From assembly GCF_041765605.1 (NCBI RefSeq), contig NZ_CP168900.1, positions 1,194,001 through 1,258,000 on the forward strand: 64,000 nucleotides of DNA. Direction: 5' to 3'. The number at the start of each line of letters is the position of its first letter. The first letter of the stretch is position 1. A model generated the notes under the pieces. It was not told where the DNA came from and ran no database searches. It saw only the letters and a program-made list of their open reading frames with translations. A program made the position numbers and the translations under genes. This document shows positions 50,490-60,900 of this stretch, one piece after another. The stretch is from Listeria monocytogenes. Its GTDB lineage: Bacteria; Bacillota; Bacilli; Lactobacillales; Listeriaceae.

Positions 50490-52126
50490 TTAGCAATCGT
50501 CATGTAGATGCTTATATTGAAGCATATGAAAGTGGAAAGATTTTATTGAATGAAGAGAGAATTGATTTAATAAAATGGTTGCAGAAAACCATTTTAATTC
50601 GAGACGATCTTTATTTCGATGAAACACGAATTGATAACTTTATTAGATTTGCTGAAAAATGGTACTACAAGCTAGAGCCATTTCAAAAGTTTATTGCGGC
50701 ATTTGTTTTTTTATATAGAAAGAAAGATGATGAGGTTCACTTTAAAGAAATCTTTTTAACATTTGGTCGAGGCGGCGGTAAAAATGGTTTTATCTCTGTT
50801 CTAGCACATTTTTTTATAAGCCCTTTACATGGCATTAAAAGGTATAGTATATCAATTGTAGCTAATAGTGAGGAACAAGCGATGACGTCTTTTGACGATG
50901 TTTTTAATTGTATTAAGGATAACAAACTAACAGGAAGCTTTAAAAATGCCCGAGCTAAAATAACAGGTAAAGCTACTGATAGCATTTTAAAAGCAAGAAC
51001 ATCTAACGCAGATACAAAAGACGGTGGTCGAGATGCCTGCGTGATTTTTGATGAGGTTCATAGGTACGAAAACCAAAAGACAGTTGATGTGTTTACAAGC
51101 GGTTTGGGGAAAGTTCCCAATTCTAGAATATTCTATATTGGGACTGATGGATTTGTTAGAGAAGGGTTTAATGACAAGTTAAAAGAAAGAACAGAAGCCA
51201 TTTTAAAAAACGAAAGCGATGATGATAGGTTTTTTGGTTTTATTTGTAAGTTGGACAACTCAGAGGAAGTCAAAGACGAGAAATTTTGGGAAAAGGCAAA
51301 TCCTATGTTAAGTCAACCTAGAGGAGCTTATGCTGAAACTTTATATGAAGAGGTTAAGAGGCAATATAAAAATTTACAATTTAATCCATCTGCTAGAGAA
51401 GAGTTCATGACTAAACGAATGAATCTTCCAGAAGTCGACTTGGAAAAGGTAGTAGCGCCGTGGAAAGATATTCTCGCAACTAATCGGGAAATGCCAGAAC
51501 TTCGTAATCGGGCTTGCATTGGTGCATTTGACTATGCAAGTGTCAAAGACTTTGCGGCGGTTGGATTGTTATTCCGTGTGGGTGATGATTATATTTGGAA
51601 ATCACATTCATTTGCTAGAAAAGGATATTTGGATATCGCAAACCTTAAACCGCCCATCAAAGAATGGGAAAAGCAGGGATTACTGACCATTGTAGATGAA
51701 CCTACAATCGACCCTCGTCATGTGGTCAATTGGTTTGTTGAAATGCGGGAAAATTACGGTATTCAAAAGGTCATTGGGGATAACTTCCGAATGGACCTGA
51801 TGCGCCCGCTGTTTGAAGCAGAAGGATTCGAACTGGAGATTATTAGAAATCCACGTGCAGCTCATAGTTTGCTAGCTCCGCGAATTGAAACTTTATTCGC
51901 AAATCATCGCATTGTGTTTGGCGATAACCCTTTGATGCGCTGGTATACGAACAATGTGGCAGTAAAGATCAAACCCGATGGCAATAAAGAATATCTAAAA
52001 AAAGACGAACATAGACGTAAGACAGATGGATTTCAAGCGTTTGTCCATGCTCTATGGCGTGCAGATGAAATAGAAGACCTTGATGTAGATGAAGTTTTAA
52101 ATATGCTTAATGCCATTACGTTTTAG
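50486..52126 (+). CDS. Terminase large subunit
   Basis: This 546-residue motor and nuclease packages phage DNA. The ATPase has a Walker A-like FGRGGGKNGF (93-102) and Walker B ACVIFDEVHR (~184-193). The C-terminal nuclease domain has ACIGAFDYASVKDFAAVGLL with an Asp metal ligand, VIGDNFRMDLM and KKDEHRRKTDGFQAFVHALW. The length fits the HK97-like YmfN/Terminase_1 group. Confidence 0.95.
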   Translation: MISNRHVDAYIEAYESGKILLNEERIDLIKWLQKTILIRDDLYFDETRIDNFIRFAEKWYYKLEPFQKFIAAFVFLYRKKDDEVHFKEIFLTFGRGGGKNGFISVLAHFFISPLHGIKRYSISIVANSEEQAMTSFDDVFNCIKDNKLTGSFKNARAKITGKATDSILKARTSNADTKDGGRDACVIFDEVHRYENQKTVDVFTSGLGKVPNSRIFYIGTDGFVREGFNDKLKERTEAILKNESDDDRFFGFICKLDNSEEVKDEKFWEKANPMLSQPRGAYAETLYEEVKRQYKNLQFNPSAREEFMTKRMNLPEVDLEKVVAPWKDILATNREMPELRNRACIGAFDYASVKDFAAVGLLFRVGDDYIWKSHSFARKGYLDIANLKPPIKEWEKQGLLTIVDEPTIDPRHVVNWFVEMRENYGIQKVIGDNFRMDLMRPLFEAEGFELEIIRNPRAAHSLLAPRIETLFANHRIVFGDNPLMRWYTNNVAVKIKPDGNKEYLKKDEHRRKTDGFQAFVHALWRADEIEDLDVDEVLNMLNAITF

Positions 52127-52137
52127 GAGGTGATATA

Positions 52138-53268
52138 TTGGGATTTCTTTCGGAGATATTTAAACGGAACAAAGAAATTGAGTGGATGTGGGATTTAGAG
52201 TTTTTAGAAGATAAAACAACAAAGGTTTATTTGAAGAAAATGGCTTTAAATACGTGTGTAAAACATATAGCACGAACGATCGCCAAATCTGATTTTAGAT
52301 TGAAAAGTGGAGAAAGCAGTGTACGAGACGGATTGTATTATAAATTAAATGTTCGTCCAAATACAGATATGAGTTCGAGTTCTTTCTGGGAAAAAGTGAT
52401 CTATAAATTAATCTATGATAACGAGTGCTTAATCGTCCTTTCAGATACGGACGATTTTTTAATTACTGATAGTTATGTTAGAAAAGAGTTCGCGCTTTAT
52501 CCGGATGTTTTTGAAGGGGTTACGGTGAAAGATTATCGTTATAATCGTAATTTTAGTATGGATGATGTGATTTTTCTGGAATATGGAAATGAGCGACTAG
52601 CTGCATTTACTGATGGCATGTTTGAGGATTACGGTGAGTTATTTGGTCGCATGATTCGGGCGCAAATGCGTAACTTCCAAATTCGTGGAGCTGTTAATTT
52701 TAAAATGGCAGGTATTGCGGATGATGAAAAACAAAAAAAATTACAGACTTACATCGACAAACTGTATGCTGCATTTAACAATAATGAGATTGCCATCGTT
52801 CCTCAACTAGAAGGCTTTAACTATGAAGAGTTTGGAACGTCTAGCGTCAATAGTAGCCAAAATTTTGATGAGATCAAAAAACTTCGAAAAGAAATGATTG
52901 ATTATGTAGCTAGTATTCTCGGCATTCCCTCTGCTCTGCTACATGGGGATATGGCAGATTTGAGTAATAATATGAAAGCATATATGGAATATTGTATTGA
53001 TCCTCTCACTAAAAAGCTAGAAGATGAATTAAACGCTAAATTATTTACTTCCAACGAGTTTTTAGCGGGTGAACATATCAAAATCATACACAAAAAAGAC
53101 ATTATAGAAAATGCAGAAGCTGTAGATAAGTTGGTTGCCTCTGGTTCATTTAATCGTAATGAAGTTCGAGAATTATTGGGCGCTGAACGAGTAGATAATC
53201 CGGAATTAGATAAATATTTAATTACTAAAAACTATCAGTCAGCAGATGAAGGAGGTGAGAATGGATGA
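52138..53268 (+). CDS. HK97-family portal protein
   Basis: This 376-residue dodecameric portal subunit has LNTCVKHIARTIAKSDF near the N-terminus, YKLNVRPNTDMSSSSFWEKV and GIPSALLHGDM, all typical of the family. It starts with TTG 52138 after TAGGAGG. It overlaps the protease gene by four bases. Confidence 0.94.
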   Translation: MGFLSEIFKRNKEIEWMWDLEFLEDKTTKVYLKKMALNTCVKHIARTIAKSDFRLKSGESSVRDGLYYKLNVRPNTDMSSSSFWEKVIYKLIYDNECLIVLSDTDDFLITDSYVRKEFALYPDVFEGVTVKDYRYNRNFSMDDVIFLEYGNERLAAFTDGMFEDYGELFGRMIRAQMRNFQIRGAVNFKMAGIADDEKQKKLQTYIDKLYAAFNNNEIAIVPQLEGFNYEEFGTSSVNSSQNFDEIKKLRKEMIDYVASILGIPSALLHGDMADLSNNMKAYMEYCIDPLTKKLEDELNAKLFTSNEFLAGEHIKIIHKKDIIENAEAVDKLVASGSFNRNEVRELLGAERVDNPELDKYLITKNYQSADEGGENG

Positions 53269-53981
53269 AATTAGAGGTCAAAGGAACAATCATATCGAGC
53301 AATCAAAAATGGATTTACGATATGCTTGATATGGAAAGCACTAGCCCACGCGATATCATTTTACCTGAAAACAATGAGCCGGTTGATGTAATTATCAATT
53401 CTGGCGGAGGCGATGTGTATGCTGGTAGTGAAATTTATACTACATTGAAGGGCTATAATGGCACTGTAAATGTGCAAGTTGTAGGCATTGCTGCTAGTGC
53501 GGCTTCGGTCATTGCTATGGCGGGAGATAAAGTGGAAATTAGTCCTACAGCCCAGATCATGGTGCACAATGTTGCTTCCGGAGTGTTTGGAGATTATCGA
53601 GATCTTGAACATGAAGCTAAAGTTTCGAAAGGCTTCAATGTATCTGTGGCAAACGCATATATGGACAAGACTGGAAAGAACATGGATGAATTATTAAATC
53701 TAATGGGTGAAACTACATGGTTTAACGCACAACAGGCAGTAGAAGCCGGTTTTGCCGACGAAGTAATGTTTTCTAATGAGAAAGCACCGCAATTAGTTGC
53801 CAGTCTCTCACCGGTAATACCACAGGATGCAATCGAGAAAATCATAAATAATATTAAACCACCGCAGTTAGATATCGATGCAATTGTAGGAAAAGTAATA
53901 AACCAATTAGAACAAACAAATACTAAAGAAGAGAAACCACGAAAGGAAAATAAAAATCCTTTCAAACGGTTTCTTTTTTAA
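53265..53981 (+). CDS. ClpP-type prohead protease
   Basis: This 238-residue serine protease matures the capsid. The ClpP core is complete: VDVIINSGGGDVYAGSEIY, the nucleophile Ser in GIAASAASVIAMAG, and the His in AQIMVHN. The C-terminal tail (~190-238) is Lys-rich and probably acts as a scaffold-linked extension. Confidence 0.93.
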   Translation: MKLEVKGTIISSNQKWIYDMLDMESTSPRDIILPENNEPVDVIINSGGGDVYAGSEIYTTLKGYNGTVNVQVVGIAASAASVIAMAGDKVEISPTAQIMVHNVASGVFGDYRDLEHEAKVSKGFNVSVANAYMDKTGKNMDELLNLMGETTWFNAQQAVEAGFADEVMFSNEKAPQLVASLSPVIPQDAIEKIINNIKPPQLDIDAIVGKVINQLEQTNTKEEKPRKENKNPFKRFLF

Positions 53982-54007
53982 TACCCAAAAATAGGAGGAA
54001 ATAAATT

Positions 54008-55159
54008 ATGACTATCAAATTAAAAAACAACCTCGCGAATTACGAGGAAAAACGCACAGCTTTTGTTAATGCTGTGAAGAATGAAGAAACGCAGGAAATT
54101 CAAAACGAAGCATATGTGGAAATGGTAGATGCAATGGCTGCCGACATCATGGATCAAGCTAAGAAAGAAGCACGACAAGAAGCAGATCAATACATTTCAG
54201 CTAGCCGAACAGACAAAAATATCACGAACGAAGAAATTAAATTCTTTAATGATATTAATAAAGAAGTTGGCTACAAAGAAGAAACATTGCTTCCGCAAAC
54301 AGTTGTTGATGAAATTTTCGAAGATTTAACAACTGAACATCCTTTCTTAGCTTCCATCGGAATGCGTACAACTGGTTTGCGAACTAAGTTCTTGAAATCA
54401 GAAACTAGCGGGGTAGCGGTTTGGGGTAAAATCTTTGGCGAAATTAAAGGTCAATTGGATGCAACGTTCAGTGACGAAGAATCTATTCAAAACAAACTGA
54501 CTGCTTTTGTAGTGGTTCCTAAGGATCTTGAAAAATTCGGTCCAGCATGGGTCAAACGTTTTGTTGTTACTCAAATTGAAGAAGCGTTTGCTGTTGCACT
54601 CGAAAGTGCGTATATTGTTGGGGACGGTAATGACAAACCCATCGGCTTGAATCGTAAAGTTGGAAAAGGTAGTACGGTAGTAGATGGCGTATATGCTGAA
54701 AAAGCAGCTACTGGTACACTAACGTTTGCTGATCCAAAAACAACTGTGAATGAATTGACAGATGTGTATAAATACCACTCTGTGAAAGAAAATGGACATC
54801 CACTGAACGTTGCAGGTAAGGTTACGTTGCTAGTCAATCCGACAGACGCATGGGATGTTAAGAAACAGTACACAAGCTTAAATGCAAACGGCGTGTATGT
54901 TACGGCACTTCCGTTCAATTTGAACATTATCGAATCATTGTTTGTTCCAGAAAAGAAAGCCATTTCTTATGTGGCCGAACGTTACGATGCATTGATTGGT
55001 GGACCATTGGATATTGGTACTTACGATCAAACACTTGCTATTGAAGATTTAAATCTTTACGCTGCAAAACAATTTGCGTACGGTAAAGCGAAAGACGATA
55101 AAGCTGCTGCTGTGTGGACACTAAACATTAATCCAGCGGAACAAACTCCGGAAGGGTGA
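54008..55159 (+). CDS. Major capsid protein (HK97 fold)
   Basis: This 383-residue shell protein has an N-terminal helical delta domain (~1-90) that is probably removed or used as scaffold, followed by the HK97 core (LPQTVVDEIFEDLTTEHPFL, GPAWVKRFVVTQIEEAFA, GDGNDKPIGL). It ends in TPEG. PSA-type +1 frameshift extension at the C-terminus was looked for and not found. Confidence 0.94.
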   Translation: MTIKLKNNLANYEEKRTAFVNAVKNEETQEIQNEAYVEMVDAMAADIMDQAKKEARQEADQYISASRTDKNITNEEIKFFNDINKEVGYKEETLLPQTVVDEIFEDLTTEHPFLASIGMRTTGLRTKFLKSETSGVAVWGKIFGEIKGQLDATFSDEESIQNKLTAFVVVPKDLEKFGPAWVKRFVVTQIEEAFAVALESAYIVGDGNDKPIGLNRKVGKGSTVVDGVYAEKAATGTLTFADPKTTVNELTDVYKYHSVKENGHPLNVAGKVTLLVNPTDAWDVKKQYTSLNANGVYVTALPFNLNIIESLFVPEKKAISYVAERYDALIGGPLDIGTYDQTLAIEDLNLYAAKQFAYGKAKDDKAAAVWTLNINPAEQTPEG

Positions 55160-55165
55160 TTGTAA

Positions 55166-55336
55166 ATGGCTAAATTTGAAGTATTAAAGAAATTTAAAGA
55201 CAAAGATACCAAAGAAGTATATGAAAAAGGAACAGAAATTGAATTGACTGTAAGACGTGCAGATGAAGTCTCTGATAATTTGGGAACTTCTTTTTTAAAG
55301 CGATTGGATGAACCAAAAAAAGATAAAAAAAAGTAG
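55166..55336 (+). CDS. Small head protein (56 aa)
   Basis: ATG 55166, six bases after the capsid stop, encodes MAKFEVLKKFKDKDTKEVYE and ends in a Lys-rich tail. Small proteins like this follow the capsid gene in many Firmicute siphophages; a role in head decoration or connection is inferred from position only. Confidence 0.68.
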   Translation: MAKFEVLKKFKDKDTKEVYEKGTEIELTVRRADEVSDNLGTSFLKRLDEPKKDKKK

Positions 55337-55345
55337 GTGCTGTGC

Positions 55346-55645
55346 ATGGAAGTATCAGATGACCTTCTTAAAAAATTTAAAGAGCGTATGCATATTTCTC
55401 ACAATAGCGAAGATAGCAATTTAAAAGAGTTGCTATCTTTTTCTATTGCTGATTTACAAGAAAAATGCGGGCTGTTTAATGTAGATGAACATGTTAGGGC
55501 AAGAGAATTGGTCATTGATCGTACTAGATACGCGTATAATGATTCGATAGAATTCTTCAATGAAAACTTTCAATCACAAATAACTAGCTTAGGTTTCTCT
55601 CTCTATGTAGCTGAAAGTGGTGAATCTGATGAAGTTTCAGTTTAA
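55346..55645 (+). CDS. Head-tail connector (gp6-like)
   Basis: This 99-residue helical adaptor (MEVSDDLLKKFKERMHISHN, ELVIDRTRYAYNDSIEFFNE) fits the phage gp6/gp15-type connector that sits under the portal. ATG 55346 was preferred to GTG 55337. It overlaps the next gene. Confidence 0.78.
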   Translation: MEVSDDLLKKFKERMHISHNSEDSNLKELLSFSIADLQEKCGLFNVDEHVRARELVIDRTRYAYNDSIEFFNENFQSQITSLGFSLYVAESGESDEVSV

Positions 55646-55994
55646 ACCTCAAAAAGTTCAGAGCGGGGATTTACGTACTCCGGTTGTTTTTTTTGAATAT
55701 CAGCCGGCAAGTGGTCCTGAACCAGGTGAAATAGAAAAGATTACCCTTTTTGAATGTTTTGCAGAAGTTTATAAACCATCCATGAAGGACTTAGAAATTT
55801 TACATGGCACGGGAACAAAAGAAGCTGTCACAATTAATATTCGAGACACTAAAGGTGAGTATACAGTTAGTAACAAACATTATGTAGAAATATTAGATTA
55901 TCGTTATTTGGGCAAAAGATTTAATGTGATTGATGTTAGCCCAGACTTGCAAAATAATCGCTTTGTAAATATACTTCTGGGGGTTCAAACATGA
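55629..55994 (+). CDS. Head-closure protein (SPP1 gp16-like)
   Basis: This 121-residue beta-rich protein (SGDLRTPVVFFEYQP, TLFECFAEVYKPSMKDLEIL, DYRYLGKRFNVIDVSPDLQN) matches the head-tail adaptor family that closes the filled head. It overlaps both neighbours. Confidence 0.8.
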   Translation: MKFQFKPQKVQSGDLRTPVVFFEYQPASGPEPGEIEKITLFECFAEVYKPSMKDLEILHGTGTKEAVTINIRDTKGEYTVSNKHYVEILDYRYLGKRFNVIDVSPDLQNNRFVNILLGVQT

Positions 55995-56392
55995 GTGTAG
56001 AAGTTACTGGAGTAGAAGAGTTGGAAAGACAGTTAGTCAGTTTATTTGGACGAGAAAACTTGCCGCAATTAGTAGACCCTGCTTTAATTGCAGGTGCTAC
56101 TCTTGTAGCAAAAACACTTAAAAGTGAATTTGTTCAATTTAAAGATACAGGCGCATCTATTGATGAAATCAATATAGAAAAACCTTCGTATGACAAAGGG
56201 GTAAGAAGTATAAAGATTGACTGGAAAGGTCCTAAAGACAGGTACAAAATAATTCATCTCAACGAATATGGTTATACAAGGAATGGTAAAAAAATCACAC
56301 CAGCAGGAACAGGTAGTGTTGCCAGGTCACTAAGAATATCTGAAAGAGCTTATAGGGCAATTGTACAGAAGAAAATAGGTGATAAACTATGA
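55991..56392 (+). CDS. HK97 gp10-like head-tail joining protein
   Basis: This 133-residue protein has the gp10 pattern: VTGVEELERQLVSLFGRENL at the start, LKSEFVQFKDTGAS in the middle and a RYKIIHLNEYGYTRNGK core. It connects the head-completion complex to the tail tube. Confidence 0.82.
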   Translation: MSVEVTGVEELERQLVSLFGRENLPQLVDPALIAGATLVAKTLKSEFVQFKDTGASIDEINIEKPSYDKGVRSIKIDWKGPKDRYKIIHLNEYGYTRNGKKITPAGTGSVARSLRISERAYRAIVQKKIGDKL

Positions 56393-56772
56393 TTGATATT
56401 TTGAATGTCATATATACAACATTAAGTAAAAACGATATCATTCACACTACTTGCGAAGAGAGAATTAAATATTATGATTTTCCAGGCACAGGTGATTCTA
56501 CAAAAACCTTCTTGTTAATAATACCTTTAGATGTTCCAATACCAACTAATTTTTCCAGTAATGAATCCAGGATGGAAGATTTTTTAGTACAAATTGATGT
56601 GCAATCTAACGACAGATTAATAGTAAAAAAAATACAAGACGAAGTTAGAAAAGAAATGAAACAAATAGGATTTGGACAACTCGCTGGTGGTTTAGATGAA
56701 TATTTTCCAGAAACAGGGCGATTTGTAGATGCACGAAAATATAGCGGATTGCCCTACAAACTATATCAATAA
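56389..56772 (+). CDS. Tail terminator/completion protein
   Basis: This 127-residue protein (MIDILNVIYTTLSKNDIIHT, FLVQIDVQSNDRLIVKKIQD) occupies the slot of the tail terminator (lambda gpU / SPP1 gp17-like) just before the tail tube gene and has a compatible alpha/beta pattern. Confidence 0.75.
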   Translation: MIDILNVIYTTLSKNDIIHTTCEERIKYYDFPGTGDSTKTFLLIIPLDVPIPTNFSSNESRMEDFLVQIDVQSNDRLIVKKIQDEVRKEMKQIGFGQLAGGLDEYFPETGRFVDARKYSGLPYKLYQ

Positions 56773-56793
56773 AAAATAATAGGAGTGAAATAA

Positions 56794-57381
56794 ATGATTA
56801 CAACAATCGGATTTGAAAAAGCAACTTTTGGAATTTATGATGAAAAAGACGAAAAGGTAACAGAAAAAGTAGAAGTAAATGGTAAGAATAAAAAAGGTGG
56901 TACGGTTGAAGCTGATATTTCTGGTCTTGATGCTGAAGCTATTAAAGTTTTCGCTTCGAACGGTCCATACTACATTTCCAAAAAAGGTTCTGGCGATGTT
57001 AAGCAAACAATCGGTATCATGGAACTTCCATTTGAATTAGGACAGAAGTTATTAGGTCGTCAAAAGAATGCAGATGGTATTGTAACTGTAGGGAAAAACA
57101 CTGCTCCACCATATGCGTCATGCGTGATGGAAAGTGAAACGTTGCGAGGGGAGCCGGTGTTCTTTGCTTTATTAAAAGGAAAATATGGACAAGATGACGT
57201 TAAATTAAACACATCTGAGGACAAACCAAAGGAACCTGAAGCAACTAGTCTCACTGGTGAATTTGTTTATAATGATGCTGGGGACGTTTTCGCGATGGCT
57301 GTGGGCGAAGAATTCCGAGATAAAATTTACAGCATGGCTTTTCCTGGTTTTGTTGAAACACCAGTAGTACCGGAAGGATAA
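56794..57381 (+). CDS. Major tail tube protein
   Basis: This 195-residue protein (MITTIGFEKATFGIYDEKDE, VKQTIGIMELPFELGQKLLG) is the tail tube subunit of the Gram-positive siphophage type. No Ig-like C-terminal domain follows; it ends in VVPEG. GGAGTG precedes the start. Confidence 0.87.
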   Translation: MITTIGFEKATFGIYDEKDEKVTEKVEVNGKNKKGGTVEADISGLDAEAIKVFASNGPYYISKKGSGDVKQTIGIMELPFELGQKLLGRQKNADGIVTVGKNTAPPYASCVMESETLRGEPVFFALLKGKYGQDDVKLNTSEDKPKEPEATSLTGEFVYNDAGDVFAMAVGEEFRDKIYSMAFPGFVETPVVPEG

Positions 57382-57390
57382 AAAATTTTA

Positions 57391-57417
57391 AGAGTAGGTG
57401 AAATCCTACTCTTTTTT
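57391..57417 (+). terminator. Hairpin-T terminator after the tail tube gene
   Basis: AGAGTAGG-TGAAAT-CCTACTCT is a perfect eight-base-pair hairpin followed by six T residues, inside the late operon. It probably reduces transcription beyond the abundant tube protein. Confidence 0.75.
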
Positions 57418-57451
57418 GTTGACCAAAATCATAAAAAAGGTGGAGAAAATA

Positions 57452-57784
57452 GTGATTAAACTAGAAATATTTAATAAAAAAGAAAAAAAGAAAGAGCTAT
57501 ATGAGAGAGAAGATACATCTGTAATTGAATTAGAAGAATATTGGAAACTACAAGAAAAAATTAGAGAATACATCAATACTTCTGACGATCCAAAGAAAAC
57601 GACAATTTTGGAAATGCAGTTAAAATTTATTGTGAAATTATTTGATGATGAAAACATTACAATAGATTTTCTTAAAAAAAATATTCCTTCGAAGAAATTA
57701 AACGATACGTTGGTGTCTGTCTTTCGGGAGATTTCACCAGATGAATACGAGGATGAAGATGGTGGAGATGAGGAAGCAAAGTAA
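57452..57784 (+). CDS. Tail assembly chaperone, short form (gpG-like)
   Basis: This 110-residue protein precedes the tape measure. It starts at GTG 57452 after AAGGTGGAG. It is helical and very acidic at the end (DEYEDEDGGDEEAK). Its last codons, GCA AAG TAA, sit where frame -1 is open (see next entry), as in the conserved G/GT arrangement of long-tailed phages. Confidence 0.8.
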   Translation: MIKLEIFNKKEKKKELYEREDTSVIELEEYWKLQEKIREYINTSDDPKKTTILEMQLKFIVKLFDDENITIDFLKKNIPSKKLNDTLVSVFREISPDEYEDEDGGDEEAK

Positions 57785-57984
57785 TAACGCTTACCGAGTT
57801 TTTGTCCGATCTCGATGCAATTAGGCGTTACTGCATGAAAGAGTATGGCTGGACAATTCGAGAAACAGATAATCAAGAGTATAAGAAGTTATGTCGTCTG
57901 ATAATCGAAAAAGAAGAAGCAAAATCAGAAAACAACAAAGTTTCACTTGTTGACTTTGTATCACAATATCAAGATGTCAATTGA
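57772..57984 (+). CDS. Tail assembly chaperone, -1 frameshift extension (T part)
   Basis: The frame open from 57772 reads KVITLTEFLSDLDAIRRYCM, protein-like well before the TTG at 57804 that an independent gene would have to use, and no ribosome-binding site precedes that TTG. A -1 slip at the AAAG just before the TAA (Lys-tRNA moving from AAG to AAA) would fuse it to the upstream protein, giving the GT form that chaperones the tape measure. The 71-codon extension ends 15 bases before the tape-measure gene. Confidence 0.72.
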   Translation, partial: GSKVITLTEFLSDLDAIRRYCMKEYGWTIRETDNQEYKKLCRLIIEKEEAKSENNKVSLVDFVSQYQDVN

Positions 57985-57999
57985 GGAAGGGGGTAAATA

Positions 58000-60900
58000 A
58001 TGAATAAACTTCAAGGATTGTCGATTAACCTAGACCTAGATGCTACTAGAGTGGACGAGGGAATGAAAGGGTTGAAGCGGACCCTCGGCTCTGTGAACAG
58101 CGAAATGAAAGCGAATCTTTCGGCGTTTGGTAAGGGAGAAAAAACCTTATCTCGTTATGAAACAGAGCTAGATGGTCTTAATAAAAAGTTATCTGTTCAA
58201 AGCAAAATGGTTTCTCAAACTAAAAACGATTTTAAAGATTTAGAAAAACGAAATGCTTCTTTAAATGGAGAGTTGAAAGAGTCTAATAAAACGTTAACTG
58301 AGTCAAAAAAACGTTTTGAACAGCTTTCTAAATCTGGCAATGCAACTGAAAAAGAATTAAAAGAAGCGGAAAAAGAAGTCAACTCAAATCAAAAATCGTA
58401 TAACAAACTTAACAAAGAACTACAACAAATGCCAAAAGCTTTAGCAGCAGGGGAAAAAGCAGTAAATAATGAAGTTGCAAATTACAATAATTTGCAAAGA
58501 AAGATTGATACTACCACAGAATCTTATAAGAAATTCAAGAGAGAGCAAGCTGTTAAAAGCTCACCGTGGGGAGCAGTGACTCAAGATTTAGACAAGTATC
58601 AAAAAAAGTTAAATGAGACAGGAGATAAACTTGTCGCTTTCGGTAAAAAAGGCAGTTTGTACATGGCTCCAGTTGCGCTTGGTTTAGGTTTCGCAACAAA
58701 AAAAGCGGCAGACTTTGAGCAACAAATGTCGAACACTTTATCTGTCATGTCTCCTGGTGAGGTAAATGAATATAAAGATGCTTTAAGAGAACTTGCTATT
58801 CAACAAGGTGCGGATACGAAATACTCCGCATTAGAAGCCGCACAGGCACAAGAAGAACTTTTAAAGGCAGGTCTTTCAGTTAAAGATGTTATAAATGGCG
58901 GATTGTCTGGAGCGCTTTCATTAGCAACAGCTGGCGAGTTAGATTTAGCGTCAGCGGCAGAAATTGCAGCTACAGTTTTAAATGCGTTCAAGGATGATAA
59001 TTTGAGCGTGGCGGATGCGGCAAACATTCTAGCTGGTGCAGCAAATGCTTCTGCCACAGGTGTAGAAGAAATGAAGATGTCTTTACAACAAGTTTCTGCT
59101 GTTGCCAGTGGCGTTGGTCTCTCATTTGACGATACATCAACAATGTTAGCAGTATTTGCGCAGAATGGTTTAAAAGGTTCTGATGCAGGTACCTCTCTAA
59201 AAACGATGCTACAAAGGTTGCATCCTACAACAAAAGCGGCATGGCAACAATTTGATGCTCTTGGGTTAAGCATTGTGGACAATGAAACTGCTATGAAAGT
59301 ATTGCAAGAAAATGGTGTTAAACCACTCTCGAATGATACAGATAAATTAATGGGACAAATTCAAGATTTAGCTAAAAGTTTGGCAGGTCCAAAGGCAAGT
59401 GCTTCTAAAGTTAACAAAGAATTTGAAGAATTGACCGTTGCCACTGGCGCAGTCCACTCCGCGTTTTATGATACAAACGGGGAATTAAAATCAGCAGAAG
59501 AAATATCTGGTCTATTGCAAAGCAGTCTAAAAGATTTGAACTCCGAACAGCGTAGTGCAGCGCTAGGTGCTATGTTTGGCTCCGATGCAGTTCGTGCTGG
59601 GAATATTGCTTATCGTGAAGGCGCGGATGGAATAAAGAAAATGCGCACTGAAATGGGAAAAGTAACTGCTGATGACGTAGCTAAAATGAAAATGGATAAT
59701 CTGAAAGGTACTATTGAAGAAATTTCTGGTGCAATTGAGACCTTTGCTATCAGCATTGGAACATCATTGACTCCGGTATTACGTGGTCTAGGAAAGTACA
59801 TTCAAAAAGCAGCTGATTGGTTTAATGGTTTGAATGATAGTACTAAAACGGTTATCTCTACAGCAGGTGTAGTTGCGGTAGCGATTCCGGTTGCTGGACT
59901 AGCATTTGGATTTATTGCAAAAGGGGCAGCGGCTGCTATCTCACCTGTAAAGAAATTAACAGCAGCGTTAGCAGAAAACTCTGTTGCTGCTGGAACTAAT
60001 GCAGCGACTACGCAACTTGCTGGAAACGCTTTGCCGGTAGCTGGAGGGAAAGGTAAAGGTTTCTTAGGTAAAGCTGGCTCGTTTTTTAAAGGAAGCAAAG
60101 GAACAAAAGCGCTATCTACGGCTGATATGGCTGGTGATATTGCGAGTTATAGCAAATTCGGAAAAATTGGGGCTGGTTTGAAAGGATTAGGCAAGGTATT
60201 ACCCGGCATTGGGATAGCCTTATCCGCTAGTCAATTGATTGGTATTAATAAAAAAAATGCAGGGGATAAAGCTGGTAGTGCTGGCGGAAGTTTAGCGGGA
60301 GGCGCAGCTGGTGCGGCAATCGGAACAGCAATTGCTCCTGGAATCGGAACCGCGATAGGTGCGGCAGTTGGAGGCATAGCGGGAACGAAATTTGGTCAGG
60401 CATTCGGTAAGAAAGTTCAAAAAGAATTTCCAGAATATCAACAGAAATTTGTAAATATGTGGGATGGATTGTCAGATTCTGCTAAAAAACATCCTATACT
60501 ATTAGCACCTGTTAATCAAATTAACGATCAAATTAAAATGGCGAAAGCAGGATATGCGGCTATAAAAGATGTGTTTGCTAATCCTTTGAAAACGGATATT
60601 TCCGGAAAAGGTATTAGTAAAGATACAGCAAAAAATGTAAATTCTTATAAAACTATGTCTCAAAACGCAATCTCTGAATTGAAGTATTTAGAAATGTCTG
60701 GGGATGTAATCACTAAATCAACATCTGCTAAAATTAGCAAAAATTATAATGGGATGGTTGTACTAGTCGAGAAATCTTTTGAGAAGACTAAAAAAAGTTC
60801 TGATAAGAATTTAAATACTTTGTCAAAGAATAGCATGTTATCAGAAGCAGACATAAAAGCGGTTAAAGAGAAGCAAGCAAAAATACAAAAATTGTCATTA

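Noticed and set aside
55130-55200. PSA-type +1 frameshift at the capsid gene end
   Set aside because: The +1 frame after the CCG codon gives only about a dozen residues before a stop, and no overlapping proline slippery site or Ig-like extension is present. The same holds for the tail tube gene at 57381.
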